A stretch of DNA of 64,000 nt from Nonomuraea coxensis DSM 45129 (GTDB taxonomy: Bacteria; Actinomycetota; Actinomycetes; Streptosporangiales; Streptosporangiaceae). The notes beneath the pieces were generated by a model. The model was given only the letters and a program-made list of their open reading frames with translations, did not search any database and had not been told where the DNA came from. Each line of letters begins with the position of its first letter. Within the stretch, counting starts at the first letter, position 1. The DNA is taken from positions 372,001 to 436,000 of the forward strand of contig NZ_CP068985.1 of the NCBI RefSeq assembly GCF_019397265.1, written 5' to 3'. Both the position numbers and the translations under genes were made by a program. This document shows, one piece after another, positions 7,476 to 15,482 of the stretch.

Positions 7476-8384
7476 TCAGGTCTGGGGCCGTACCTGGATG
7501 GTGCCGTCGCGCCGGATCCGCGTCTCGAACATGGGCGCGGGCGCGGTGGCGGGACCGTGCCGCACCGTGCCGTCGGCGAGCCGGAACGTGCTGCCGTGCC
7601 ACGGGCACACCACGCACGCCTCGCCGTTCTCCATGACCAGCCGCCCCTGGTGGAGCGGCCCGGCCAGGTGCGGGCAGTGGTCGGCGAGCACGGTGACCGC
7701 CTCGCCCCGGCGCAGCACGAAGAGCTGGATGTAGCCGAGCCGCCGCGCGACCGGCCGGCCGTCGGGAAGGTCCTTGAGCGGGCACAGGTCGTGCCATCCC
7801 AGCGGCACCAGGTGGGCCACCTGCGGGGCGTGGTTGGGCCCGGCGGCCTGGCGGTAGGCCAGGTGGCCGCCCAGGTAGGCGCCCAGCATGCCGACGCCGA
7901 GCCCCGCGAAGGACAGCGCCTTGCCCGGCCGCTCGTGCCCCTTCAGCCGCAGCATCAGCGAGGCGGACAACAGGCCGAGGGCGGTCAGGTTCCCCGCCAT
8001 GTGAACGAAACCCACCCGCTGCTGCTCGCGGTGGAGCGAGGACCAGTCGGTCAGCCCGGCCGCCGCCGTCGGCAGCGCGCTCGCGATGCCGGTGCCCAGC
8101 ATCAGCCGCGCCGCGCGCGGGTCCGCGCCCGCCGCGTCCAGCACGGCCGCCGACATCCAGCAGCCCAGCGTGACCGAGGCCAGCGGCGGATGCAGCGGCT
8201 CGCCGATGGGCACGCCGTGCAGCAGGTCGCGCAGCCAGCCCGGTTTGACGCGGGCGCGTACGGCCTTGGCCAGCACCCGGATGGGCCGGTCCATGGCCTT
8301 CGACTTCTCGAGCCGATCGGCCAGAGCGACCGGACCGGCGAATCTCCTCAAATGCCGCCGCTTGGCTCGTACTGTCTCTTTCAC
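7476..8384 (-). CDS. DUF2231 membrane domain fused to a Rieske [2Fe-2S] domain
   Basis: A 302-residue protein. After a basic N terminus, residues about 55-190 hold four hydrophobic segments of the DUF2231 type (GEPLHPPLASVTLGCWMSAA, ALPTAAAGLTDWSSL, HMAGNLTALGLLSASL, LSFAGLGVGMLGAYLGGHL). The C-terminal third is a Rieske ferredoxin domain with CPHLAGPL and CPWHGSTF, which supply two Cys and two His to a [2Fe-2S] cluster. The combination suggests a membrane-anchored electron carrier, perhaps delivering electrons to or from a quinone or heme partner. No oxygenase partner is adjacent. The cofactor ligands are visible; the redox partner is unknown. Confidence 0.88.
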   Translation of the reverse strand: MKETVRAKRRHLRRFAGPVALADRLEKSKAMDRPIRVLAKAVRARVKPGWLRDLLHGVPIGEPLHPPLASVTLGCWMSAAVLDAAGADPRAARLMLGTGIASALPTAAAGLTDWSSLHREQQRVGFVHMAGNLTALGLLSASLMLRLKGHERPGKALSFAGLGVGMLGAYLGGHLAYRQAAGPNHAPQVAHLVPLGWHDLCPLKDLPDGRPVARRLGYIQLFVLRRGEAVTVLADHCPHLAGPLHQGRLVMENGEACVVCPWHGSTFRLADGTVRHGPATAPAPMFETRIRRDGTIQVRPQT

Positions 8385-8414
8385 GACAAGTCCCCTACCC
8401 CAGGCATACGGGGA

Positions 8415-9020
8415 TCACTCGGCGAGGTGTCCCCTGGCCACGGAGAGGGCGACCAGCTCCAGGGCGTACCGGCCGAGCGTGGGCGAGCCCTCCTCGATGA
8501 TGCGCACCTTCTCCCGCACCTGCGAGGCCCGCACCTTGAACAGCGGCCAGGTGCCGCCCTCGGTGTGATGGTTGGCCAGGATCGGGGCGAAGCGGTCGAG
8601 CGCCTTCGCGAAGCGCGCCTCCGGCGTCTCACGCTCCTCGAACTCGTCCCACAGCGCCCGCAGCTCCGCCCCCTGCTCGGCGGGCAGCAGGCCGAAGATG
8701 CGCTCGGCCGCGGCCCGTTCGGCGTCCACCTGGGCGGCCACCTCGACCGGGTCGTAGATGAACGTGTCACCGGCGTCGATCTCCACCAGGTCGTGCACCA
8801 GCAGCATGGCCACCACCCGCTGGAGGTCGGTGCCCGGCGGGGCATGCTCGCCGAGGACCATCGCCAGGGTGCCCACGTACCAGGAGTGCTCGGCGGTGTT
8901 CTCCCGGCGGGAGCCGTCGATCAGATGGTTGCGGCGGATGATCCGCTTCAACTTGTCGATCTCGACGGCGAATGCGATCTGGGCGTTCAGGCGACGGTCC
9001 TCTTCTGGCGCGATAGTCAC
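8415..9020 (-). CDS. HD-domain phosphohydrolase (YfbR/HDDC2-like 5'-nucleotidase family)
   Basis: A 201-residue cytoplasmic HD hydrolase. The metal-binding set is visible as ENTAEHSWYVG, the central VHDLVEIDAGDTF and a later Asp in ALDRFAPI. Relatives (YfbR, HDDC2) dephosphorylate deoxyribonucleoside monophosphates. The GTG at 9020 (MTIAPEEDRRL) is preferred to a GTG at 9029: AGGG lies eight bases before it, and TAGGGT at 9033-9028 is seven bases upstream, as expected for a leaderless or very short leader. It is downstream of, and probably independent from, the molybdopterin oxidoreductase gene, whose stop lies 10 bp away. Confidence 0.85.
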   Translation of the reverse strand: MTIAPEEDRRLNAQIAFAVEIDKLKRIIRRNHLIDGSRRENTAEHSWYVGTLAMVLGEHAPPGTDLQRVVAMLLVHDLVEIDAGDTFIYDPVEVAAQVDAERAAAERIFGLLPAEQGAELRALWDEFEERETPEARFAKALDRFAPILANHHTEGGTWPLFKVRASQVREKVRIIEEGSPTLGRYALELVALSVARGHLAE

Positions 9021-9030
9021 GCGCAGCACC

Positions 9031-11214
9031 CTAATGTGCGGTGATCACCCCGGTTGGTGAAATCGTGACCGGAACTCCGTTGAACACTGCGTTACCACTT
9101 GGGGCGTCCACCGCGCTCTCGTCGGTGAGGTCGTTGACGCTCACGCCCGCGTGCGCGGCCGCCACGCGCTGCGCGCTGCCCGCGTGACCCCAGCCGTGCG
9201 GCAGGCTGACCACGCCCGGCATGATCGTGTCCGTCGGCTCCAGCGGCACCGTGAGCTGCCCCTTCGCCGAGCGCACCACGGCCTCGCCGGAGAGACCGAG
9301 CCGCGCCACGTCCGCCGGGTTGATCTGCAGCGTGCAGGTGTTGCTGCCGCCGACCAGCGGGCCGACGTTGTGCATCCAGCTGTTGTTGGAGCGCAGGTGG
9401 CGCCGGCCGATGAGGACCATCTCCGGCGCCTCCTCCTCCAGCTTCGCGCGCAGCCGCTCGACGTCCTCCAGGAGCTGCGGCGGCGCCAGCTCGACCAGGC
9501 CGGAGGCGGTCCGCAGCAGCTCGTCCAGCCGGGGTTCCAGCGGGCCCAGGTCCAGGCCGTGCGGGTGGTCGAGGAGCGTGCGCAGCGACAGGTCGCCCTT
9601 GCCGGACCACTCGCCGTACGGGCCGAGCCTGAGCATGAGGTCGAGCCGCCGCTCGCCGCCGTCGCGGCCGTCCAGCGCGGCGCGCAGCTCGGCCGGGTCC
9701 CGCCCCTCGACGCCCGAGCCCGGTGTCTGGACGGCCTTGCGCAGCGTCTCGTCGATGACGAACGCGTCGAGGTCCCCGCCCTCCATGCCGGAGGCGATCA
9801 TCGCCAGCCTGGCCAGGATCTGGGACTCGGACGGCCGGTCGTCCATCGGCAGCAGAGGAGGGGAGTAACGCGCGTAGTTGCGCACCGCGAAGCCGAGCAG
9901 CGCGAAGTCGTAGTGCCCTGACTGCAGCACGCGCGGCGGCGGCAGGATGACGTTCGCGTGCCGGGTGGTCTCGTTCAGGTACGGGTCCACGCTGACCATG
10001 AAGTCGAGCCGCTCGAAGGCCGCGTCCAGCCGGGCCCCGTGGGGCGCCGACAGCACGGGGTTGCCCGCGACCGTCAGCAGGAACCTGATCTGTCCCTCAC
10101 CCGGCGTCTCGATCTCGTCGGCCAGCGTGGCCACCGGCAGCTCGCCGTTGGCCTCCGGCAGCCCGCGCACCCGGCTCCGCCAGCGGCCCGTCGCGTACGG
10201 CCGCCGCCGGCCCCCGGACTCGGTGGCCGGCTTGGGGAACATCGCCCCGCCCGGCCGGTCGAGGTTGCCGGTGAGCGCGTTGAGCACGTCCACGAGCCAC
10301 TGGGCCAGCGTGCCGAACTCGGCCGTGCAGGTGCCGATCCTGGCGTACACGGCGGCCGTGCGCGCCGCGGCGAGCTCCCTGGCCAGCCGCTCGATGACCG
10401 CCGCGGGCACCCCCGTGCGCCGGGCCACCGCCTCGGGCGGGAAGTGCTTGGCGGCCTCGCGTACCTCGTCCAGGCCGTTGACCTCGCGCCCGAGCGTGAC
10501 CAGGTCCTCGGCGAACAGCGTGTGGACCATGCCGAACAGCAGGTAGGCGTCCGTGCCCGGCCGGATGAACACGTGCTCGTCGGCGAGCGCGGCGGTGCGG
10601 GTGCGGCGCGGGTCCACGACCACCAGCCGGCCGCCGCGCCCGCGCAGCGCCTTCAGCCGGCCGGGGAAGTCGGGGGCGGTGCAGAGCGAGCCGTTGGACT
10701 CCAGCGGGTTCGCGCCGAGCATCAGCAGGTGGTCGGTGCGGTCCAGGTCGGGGACCGGGACGGCCATCGGGGAGCCGAACATCAGGCCGCTCGACACGTG
10801 CTTCGGCATCTGGTCGGCGGTGCTGGCGGAGAAGACGTTGCGGGTGCCGAGGGCCCGGATCAGCGGCCCGGCGTAGAGCGCGCCCGCCATGGTGTGCGCG
10901 TTGGGGTTGCCGAGGTAGACGGCGACGGAGCCGCGGTCGGTGACCCGGCCGAGGCCCTCCCGCACGGCGGCGAACGCCTCGTCCCAGCCGACCTCGCGCC
11001 ACTGCTCGCCCTCGCGCACGACCGGGCGGCGCAGCCGGTCGGGGTCCTCGTCGAGCCGGCCGAGGCTGGCCCCCTTCGGGCAGATGAAGCCCTTGCTGAA
11101 CGGATCGTCCCTGTCGCCGCGGACGCTGGTCACGTGCCCGCCCTCGTCGAGGGTGAGGGTCAGGCCGCAGACGGCCTCGCACAGGGGACAAGTCCGGTGG
11201 ACGGTCGACGTCAT
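9031..11214 (-). CDS. Molybdopterin-dependent oxidoreductase (formate dehydrogenase/nitrate reductase superfamily)
   Basis: A 727-residue catalytic subunit. The N-terminal [4Fe-4S] motif is Cys9, Cys12, Cys16 and Cys45 (CPLCEAVC and FICPKG). Molybdopterin-binding segments follow: VYLGNPNAHT, LLMLGANPLESNGS and VVVDPRRTRTAALAD. The C-terminal dinucleotide-binding domain has LRSNNSWMHN and LPHGWGHAG. It has no Tat signal, so it should be cytoplasmic. A separate electron-transfer subunit is absent nearby, so its donor or acceptor is unknown; the physiological substrate could be formate or an N/S-oxide. The ATG at 11214 is chosen over GTG 11217 because AGGAG then has a five-base spacing. Overlapping palindromes just upstream suggest a dedicated repressor. 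Confidence 0.88.
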   Translation of the reverse strand: MTSTVHRTCPLCEAVCGLTLTLDEGGHVTSVRGDRDDPFSKGFICPKGASLGRLDEDPDRLRRPVVREGEQWREVGWDEAFAAVREGLGRVTDRGSVAVYLGNPNAHTMAGALYAGPLIRALGTRNVFSASTADQMPKHVSSGLMFGSPMAVPVPDLDRTDHLLMLGANPLESNGSLCTAPDFPGRLKALRGRGGRLVVVDPRRTRTAALADEHVFIRPGTDAYLLFGMVHTLFAEDLVTLGREVNGLDEVREAAKHFPPEAVARRTGVPAAVIERLARELAAARTAAVYARIGTCTAEFGTLAQWLVDVLNALTGNLDRPGGAMFPKPATESGGRRRPYATGRWRSRVRGLPEANGELPVATLADEIETPGEGQIRFLLTVAGNPVLSAPHGARLDAAFERLDFMVSVDPYLNETTRHANVILPPPRVLQSGHYDFALLGFAVRNYARYSPPLLPMDDRPSESQILARLAMIASGMEGGDLDAFVIDETLRKAVQTPGSGVEGRDPAELRAALDGRDGGERRLDLMLRLGPYGEWSGKGDLSLRTLLDHPHGLDLGPLEPRLDELLRTASGLVELAPPQLLEDVERLRAKLEEEAPEMVLIGRRHLRSNNSWMHNVGPLVGGSNTCTLQINPADVARLGLSGEAVVRSAKGQLTVPLEPTDTIMPGVVSLPHGWGHAGSAQRVAAAHAGVSVNDLTDESAVDAPSGNAVFNGVPVTISPTGVITAH

Positions 11215-11223
11215 CACGACTCC

Positions 11224-11248
11224 TGAGTTCGTAAGATGAACTCATCTT
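11224..11248. promoter_or_regulatory. Nested palindromic operator upstream of the molybdopterin oxidoreductase
   Basis: Two perfect dyads overlap: TGAGTTC-N7-GAACTCA (11224-11244) and AAGATGA-AC-TCATCTT (11233-11248). They end 10 bp before the start codon of the minus-strand gene, where a repressor would block transcription or early elongation. The shape suits a MarR or TetR dimer. No such regulator gene is adjacent. Confidence 0.5.
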
Positions 11249-11270
11249 GGCGCGTGCCGCGCGCATGGGG

Positions 11271-11333
11271 AAGCCCCGGAGCCCCCGCGGTCTCCGAGGC
11301 TTACCCCCTGGGGAAGGCCCCATGTATCCCCAG
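11271..11333 (-). terminator. Tandem hairpins, probable terminator of the transfer-like operon
   Basis: Two hairpins follow the minus-strand gene that ends at 11338: CTGGGGA/TCCCCAG (11308-11314 with 11327-11333) and AAGCCCCGGAG/CTCCGAGGCTT with one mismatch (11271-11281 with 11292-11302). Neither has a strong U-tract. Confidence 0.45.
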
Positions 11334-11337
11334 GCTT

Positions 11338-11988
11338 CTAGCCGATCCGCACCGCCTCCCACCGGCTGCGCAGATCAGGCGGCTCCTTCAGGTCGGGCCG
11401 GAGCGGCACCCAGGCGCGCCGGCCGAAGAGCCGGTCCAGCCGCGGCGACAACGTGCCGGGGGCCTCGTCCCTGCGGACGATCTCCACGACGACGAACTGC
11501 GCCCGGGTGCGGTGCCGGTAGACGTTCACGCCGCGCGCCCAGCAGGCCGCGGCGATCTCCTCGCTGTAGGCGTCGAACTCCTCGGCGCAGATGCCGGCCC
11601 TCGTCAGCACCAGCGCCTTCTCCCCGGTGGGGGTCGGCGTGATCCACAGGATCAGCGGGATGCGCCCGGCCCTCGTGTGCATGGTCGTCTCCAGGCAGAC
11701 CCGCTGCAGGCGGTGCCGGGAGATCACGCACCAGCAGTGGGCGGTGACCCAGCCGCGGCCGCTCCTGGTGACCGCCGCCGGCACCGAGATCGCGCTGGTC
11801 ACCAGGGCGAACGGCAGCAGGTGGCCGGCGCTCGCGGCCCGCAGCAGGAGCAGCGCGAACATCCCCAGCGCCGCCGCCAGCAGCAGCTCGGAACGCGCCC
11901 GCCAGAGCCGGACGAGGACCCCTCCGCGCCCGGCGGCGGGCAGGTCCTCGTAGCCGGGGTAGATCTGGTTCCGCGGGTTCCTGGGCAC
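11338..11988 (-). CDS. Membrane protein resembling actinomycete transfer-cluster genes
   Basis: A 216-residue protein beginning MPRNPRNQIYPGYEDLP. It has two adjacent hydrophobic segments at about 33-70 (ELLLAAALGMFALLLLRA and LLPFALVTSAISVPAAV), then a soluble domain with HCWCVISRHRLQRVCLET, RIPLILWITPTPTGEKALVL and a C-terminal DLRSRWEAVRIG. From memory this architecture is found directly upstream of FtsK/TraB-like translocase genes in integrative conjugative elements, but no translocase is present here. The GTG start is one base after the stop of the preceding 71-residue gene, so the two are an operon. Function is not established. Confidence 0.7.
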   Translation of the reverse strand: MPRNPRNQIYPGYEDLPAAGRGGVLVRLWRARSELLLAAALGMFALLLLRAASAGHLLPFALVTSAISVPAAVTRSGRGWVTAHCWCVISRHRLQRVCLETTMHTRAGRIPLILWITPTPTGEKALVLTRAGICAEEFDAYSEEIAAACWARGVNVYRHRTRAQFVVVEIVRRDEAPGTLSPRLDRLFGRRAWVPLRPDLKEPPDLRSRWEAVRIG

Positions 11989-11989
11989 C

Positions 11990-12205
11990 TCACGTCACCC
12001 CCTCACGCACCTTGCCGGGCACGCGGAGCTGGTCGAAACGTGGATCCCGGTAGCGACGAGCGCCGAACCCCGTCCTGGCCACGGTCCAGCCGATGTGGTA
12101 GGCGAACTCGTCGGGTTCCATGCAGATCTCGCGATCGGCCCAGGAGACGAGTTCCCGGATCCGGGACTTGATTCGGGCATGTCCCTTGGTACCTTGTGAG
12201 TACAT
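11990..12205 (-). CDS. Small hypothetical protein of the transfer-like operon
   Basis: A 71-residue protein, MYSQGTKGHARIKSRIRELV onward, mostly helical with a central acidic segment (REICMEPDEFAYHIGWTVA) and a basic C terminus. The ATG at 12205 has AAGGGG seven bases upstream and fits better than a longer in-frame start at 12364. It is the first gene of the two-gene operon continuing at 11988. Proteins of this kind accompany the previous gene in actinomycete mobile elements as I recall them; a role is unknown. Confidence 0.6.
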   Translation of the reverse strand: MYSQGTKGHARIKSRIRELVSWADREICMEPDEFAYHIGWTVARTGFGARRYRDPRFDQLRVPGKVREGVT

Positions 12206-12596
12206 AGAAGACCCCTTTCGCGGCATTTCTAGAGGTGGCTTCTTGGCCGGTCCGTCGGCTGGCGGCCGTTCCTTCCGCAGGGTGGCAGCCCTTATGCGGG
12301 GAGCAGGCCGGCAGCCGCGGCCCGGCATTTTTCTGTGCCCGGCTTTTTTCGTGCTCGGGGGCACGGGTGCGCCGGTGGTCCGGCGCCGCCCTCGTCAGGT
12401 GGTCGTACGATCCCTCCGCCCCGGCATGCACGGGGGCGTGGTCGTGGGGGGATGGCCAGGTGCGTGCGCCGCGTTCGACGTCATGCCCGGCCTCCTCAGC
12501 GTCAGAGAAACCTTGTCCCTACGATCGTCCTCCGCAGGTGGGCGAGTCGCAATACCTCTCGCGCGGAAGTTTTGATTTTCTTGCGCGCGACTTGCG

Positions 12597-12609
12597 GTGC
12601 AAGTTGCAC
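12597..12609. promoter_or_regulatory. Palindromic operator candidate, copy 1
   Basis: GTGCAA-G-TTGCAC is a perfect 6-bp inverted repeat. A second dyad overlaps it on the left (CTTGC-GGT-GCAAG). The same core recurs 95 bp downstream, closer to the XRE gene. Confidence 0.45.
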
Positions 12610-12691
12610 AAGGCCGATCCGATCCGTGCTCCCTCCTTGCTCCTAAGCTCTCTCCGTGACAGCCTTCTGGCAAGGGCACGCGGCACTGCAC

Positions 12692-12704
12692 GTGCAACTT
12701 GCAT
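12692..12704. promoter_or_regulatory. Palindromic operator candidate, copy 2
   Basis: GTGCAA-C-TTGCAT repeats the first palindrome with one end mismatch. It lies directly upstream of a possible -10 hexamer TACGAT (12706-12711) for the XRE gene, a position where a bound regulator would occlude RNA polymerase. Confidence 0.45.
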
Positions 12705-12789
12705 GTACGATTGTGGGAACGGCCCAGAACGCCGTCCCGGAAACGATCCCCGCCGGTTACACCTTCCTTCCGGACAAGGAGAGCGGACG

Positions 12790-13653
12790 GTGCCATCGCA
12801 GCAGGGCAGCCCGACGGTACGCAGACTCCGGCTCGGCCAGGAGCTGCGTTTGCTGCGTGAGCGTAACAAGCTCACGGGAGCCAAGGCCGCCAAGGAGCTC
12901 GGCTGGTCGGCCAGCAAGGTCAGCCGCATCGAAGCCGCCCGTACGATGCCCAGCGCCGACGACATCAAGGCGCTGGTGCAGCTTTACGGCGTCGATGGGG
13001 GCAAACTTGACGAACTCATCGGCCTGTTGCGGGATGCGGAGCAGCGCGGCTGGTGGGAGGATTACGAGGAAAGCCTGCCCCAGGAATACACAAGATTCCT
13101 TGGGCTGGAGGCGGAGGCGATCTACCAGCGATCATGGGAACCCCAGATCGTGCCGGGCCTCCTGCAGACCGAGGACTACGCGCGGGAGGTCATCCTGGCC
13201 ACCCGGGGCATCGCGCGCATCACGCACAGCGGTGTCCGCAGCCGCGTCGAGGCCCGCCTCGACCGGCAGCGTCGCGTCCTGCACCGCACGGAGCCGTGCC
13301 GGCTCACGGTCGTGCTCGACGAGTCGGTGCTCCTGCGCCGCTTCGGCGAATACTCGGTGATGCGCGAGCAGATGGAGCATCTGCTGGAGATCTCCATGCT
13401 TCCGCACGTGAAACTGCACGTCCTGACCCTGGACTCGGTGCATCCGGTCAACACCGGTACTTTCATTCACCTGCAGTTCGCGGCATTTGACGATGTTGTT
13501 TATCTGGAACAGCTGTACACTGCCGATTTCGTCGAGGACCTCGAACGCGTGGCCGGATATGAGACAGCCTTCGAGCACATCAGATCGGAGGCTCTGGACG
13601 AGGACGAGTCACGTGTTCTCATCCAGCACAAGGCCATGGTGTGGCGACGGTGA
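12790..13653 (+). CDS. XRE-family regulator with DUF5753 domain
   Basis: A 287-residue protein. An N-terminal Cro/CI-type helix-turn-helix occupies about 15-70 (LGQELRLLRERNKLTGAKAA, LGWSASKVSRIEAART). The rest is a DUF5753 domain with the usual AEAIYQRSWEPQIVPGLLQT segment. These proteins are abundant in Streptomyces-type genomes, nearly always next to a DUF397 partner, and the best known (WhiJ, AbaA-cluster proteins) influence development and antibiotic production. The GTG start has AAGGAG about nine bases before it. The gene is followed 54 bp later by the DUF397 gene. Tandem palindromes upstream suggest autoregulation. Confidence 0.9.
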   Translation: MPSQQGSPTVRRLRLGQELRLLRERNKLTGAKAAKELGWSASKVSRIEAARTMPSADDIKALVQLYGVDGGKLDELIGLLRDAEQRGWWEDYEESLPQEYTRFLGLEAEAIYQRSWEPQIVPGLLQTEDYAREVILATRGIARITHSGVRSRVEARLDRQRRVLHRTEPCRLTVVLDESVLLRRFGEYSVMREQMEHLLEISMLPHVKLHVLTLDSVHPVNTGTFIHLQFAAFDDVVYLEQLYTADFVEDLERVAGYETAFEHIRSEALDEDESRVLIQHKAMVWRR

Positions 13654-13707
13654 CGACGACCACCTCAACAAGGGGCAACGACGCCCCTTCAGCTATTTGG
13701 GGAGATA

Positions 13708-13929
13708 ATGCACAACCACCTTTCCAAGGCGGCTTGGCGGAAGAGCACCTTCTGCAATGGCGCAGACGCGTGTGTCGAGGTCGCGCCCCTGTCCGACGGC
13801 AACGTCGCGCTGCGTGACAGCAAGGTGCAGGACGGCCCCGTCCTCGTGTTCACTCCCGCCGAGTGGGCCGCGTTCACCTCCGGTGTCCGTGAGGGCGAAT
13901 TCGACCTGTCGACGCTCGCCGGCGCCTGA
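13708..13929 (+). CDS. DUF397 protein, partner of the XRE regulator
   Basis: A 73-residue DUF397 protein with the diagnostic opening LSKAAWRKSTFCNGADACVE, followed by VALRDSK and the FTPAEWAAF segment. Such proteins form functional pairs with the XRE/DUF5753 protein encoded just upstream and have been proposed to modulate its DNA binding. A GGGGAG ribosome binding site precedes the ATG. A hairpin with a T-rich tail follows (13982-14005). Confidence 0.9.
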   Translation: MHNHLSKAAWRKSTFCNGADACVEVAPLSDGNVALRDSKVQDGPVLVFTPAEWAAFTSGVREGEFDLSTLAGA

Positions 13930-13981
13930 GAAAGGAAACGGCCCGGCGACGTTGATGACGGCAACAGCGCAGGGCCGCTCC

Positions 13982-14015
13982 CCGCGGGGTCCTTCTGGAC
14001 CGCGGCTTTGGTTTT
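13982..14015 (+). terminator. Terminator of the XRE-DUF397 unit
   Basis: CCGC and GGTCC (13982-13992) pair with GGACC-GCGG (13997-14005) around a TTCT loop, with a two-base bulge. The T-rich stretch CTTTGGTTTT follows. Confidence 0.55.
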
Positions 14016-14372
14016 CGCAGACATCATGACACACGATCACGCCGGATGATCAAGCCAGTCCCCCCTTTGCTCCGGCGGGCGACAAGACGTCTTACCAGAT
14101 CTTTTTCCACCGGCCTTCATGGGCCGGAAGAAATGCGCCGCGCGGCTCGCGCGGCGCATTTTTTTGCGCCCAGGGCTCCGGCTCGGGACCGCGCGCCGGC
14201 TGCCTGGGCCGCGCCGCCCGTCCTCGCGTCCGCCCGCCCCAGCACGGCCGCCTCCCCGTAGCATGCCCCCGGCCGTCGTGGGCATGGTCAAATTGCTGCG
14301 ATTTGCCTGGTAATGACCCCCGCATGGCATGCTCGATCCCTGAATGTCAGGATTCGAGCGGAAGTGCGGCAG
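14016..14372. other. Intergenic region upstream of the CapA-like gene
   Basis: I see no gene here. The region holds a strong terminator hairpin (14133-14165) with a smaller CCGGCC/GGCCGG hairpin before it (about 14110-14127). The last 200 bp must contain the promoter of the CapA-like lipoprotein gene, but I find no convincing -35/-10 pair. Confidence 0.4.
14133..14165 (+). terminator. Strong intrinsic terminator
   Basis: A perfect 12-bp stem (ATGCGCCGCGCG with its complement) around a GCT loop, followed by seven T residues. This is the clearest factor-independent terminator in the window. It would stop any read-through from the XRE-DUF397 unit. Confidence 0.8.
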
Positions 14373-15455
14373 ATGAGACTCCCCCGTGCCCTCCCCCTGT
14401 TCGCCGCCGTCGCGTCGGCGGTCTCGCTGGCCGCCTGCTCCTCGGCGCCGGACAAGGAACTGCAGGCCAAGCAGGCGGACCAGCAGGCGGCGGTGTCGCC
14501 GACGAAGAAGCCGACGCCGCAGAAGCGGCCGTACACGATCTCGTTCGGCGGGGACGTGCACTTCGAGGGCATCCTGCGGCCCCGGTTGTCCAACCCGCGC
14601 ACCGCGCTCGGGCCCATCGCGAACGTCCTGCGCCAGGCCGACCTCACCATGGTCAACCTGGAGACGGCGATCACCACGGCGGGGACGCCCGCGCCGGGCA
14701 AGCAGTTCACCTTCCGCGCGCCGGCCAGCGCGTTCACCGCGCTCAAGTCGGCCGGCGTGGACGTCGTGTCCATGGCCAACAACCACGGCATGGACTACAT
14801 GGAGAGCGGGCTCGCCGACTCGCTGGCCGCGATCAAGCGCAGCAAGTTCCCCGTGGTGGGCATCGGCAAGGACGCGGCGGAGGCGTACAAGCCGTACAGG
14901 AAGACCGTGAACGGCAACCGGGTGGCGATCATCGGCGCCACGCAGGTGCTCGACTCCGAGTTCATCCAGGCGTGGACGGCCACCGCGGACAAGGGCGGCC
15001 TGGCCTCCGCCAAGGACGAGGCCGCGCTGCTGCGGGCGGTGCGCCAGGCGCGCAGGAACTCCGACACCGTGATCGTCCACCTGCACTGGGGCACCGAGAT
15101 GCAGAAGTGCCCGAACGAGGCGCAGCTCTCCCTGGCTCCCAAGCTGGTCAAGGCGGGCGCCGACGTCATCGTCGGCGGCCACGCGCACATCCTGCTCGGC
15201 TCGGGCTACCTCGGGAACGCCTACGTCAACTACGGCATGGGCAACTTCGTCTTCTACAACTCCAATCCGTCCACCACGGGCCGGACCGGCGTCTTGACCC
15301 TCACCATCAACGGCAGGAAGGTGCTGAAGGACCGCTGGACCCCGGCCACCATCCAGGGCGGCGTCCCGGTGCCGATGACGGGGGCGGCGAAGACCCAGGC
15401 GCTGACGGACTGGAAGGCGCTGAGGTCCTGCACCGGCCTTTCCGCGCGGCCCTAG
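14373..15455 (+). CDS. CapA/PgsA-family lipoprotein, metallophosphatase fold
   Basis: A 360-residue lipoprotein. The signal peptide ends in the lipobox LAAC (Cys at about residue 22), then a Lys/Gln/Pro-rich linker leads to the CapA domain. Metal-site motifs of the calcineurin-like fold are FGGDVHFEG, MVNLETAITT, SMANNHGMDY, VHLHWGTE and VGGHAHILLG. Relatives help make or anchor poly-gamma-glutamate capsule, but no capB/capC ligase genes are nearby, so a more general cell-envelope role is likely. The ATG at 14373 is used; a GTG at 14364 is an alternative. The next gene begins 41 bp downstream behind its own operator-like repeat. Confidence 0.85.
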   Translation: MRLPRALPLFAAVASAVSLAACSSAPDKELQAKQADQQAAVSPTKKPTPQKRPYTISFGGDVHFEGILRPRLSNPRTALGPIANVLRQADLTMVNLETAITTAGTPAPGKQFTFRAPASAFTALKSAGVDVVSMANNHGMDYMESGLADSLAAIKRSKFPVVGIGKDAAEAYKPYRKTVNGNRVAIIGATQVLDSEFIQAWTATADKGGLASAKDEAALLRAVRQARRNSDTVIVHLHWGTEMQKCPNEAQLSLAPKLVKAGADVIVGGHAHILLGSGYLGNAYVNYGMGNFVFYNSNPSTTGRTGVLTLTINGRKVLKDRWTPATIQGGVPVPMTGAAKTQALTDWKALRSCTGLSARP

Positions 15456-15469
15456 GCGATCTATATTTC

Positions 15470-15482
15470 GGACGGAGCGTCC
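15470..15482. promoter_or_regulatory. TetR-type operator candidate upstream of the hydrolase-SDR fusion
   Basis: GGACG-GAG-CGTCC is a perfect 5-bp inverted repeat just downstream of a TATATT hexamer (15462-15467) and 14 bp before the start codon. The position covers the expected transcription start. A TetR gene lies downstream at 17246. Confidence 0.45.

Larger units (their letters stand above)
12206..12789. other. 584-bp intergenic region with regulatory repeats
   Basis: No convincing gene is visible on either strand. The left part has two copies of GCCCGGC followed by T-runs (about 12318-12345), which look like weak terminators or an attenuator. The right part contains the GTGCAA/TTGCAC palindromes at 12597-12609 and 12692-12704 and is lower in GC than the surroundings. 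It separates the divergent transfer-like operon and the XRE gene and must hold the promoters of both. Confidence 0.5.

Noticed and set aside
12318..12345. T-rich repeats as a strong terminator
   Set aside because: No gene is transcribed into this stretch in the direction of the T-runs, so I describe it only as part of the intergenic region.
12656..12789. A possible leaderless leader ORF (TAAGCT, 6 nt, GTG) upstream of the XRE gene
   Set aside because: The frame runs on into the XRE gene in the wrong register without a stop, and the XRE gene has its own good ribosome binding site at 12790. The -10-like match alone is weak evidence.
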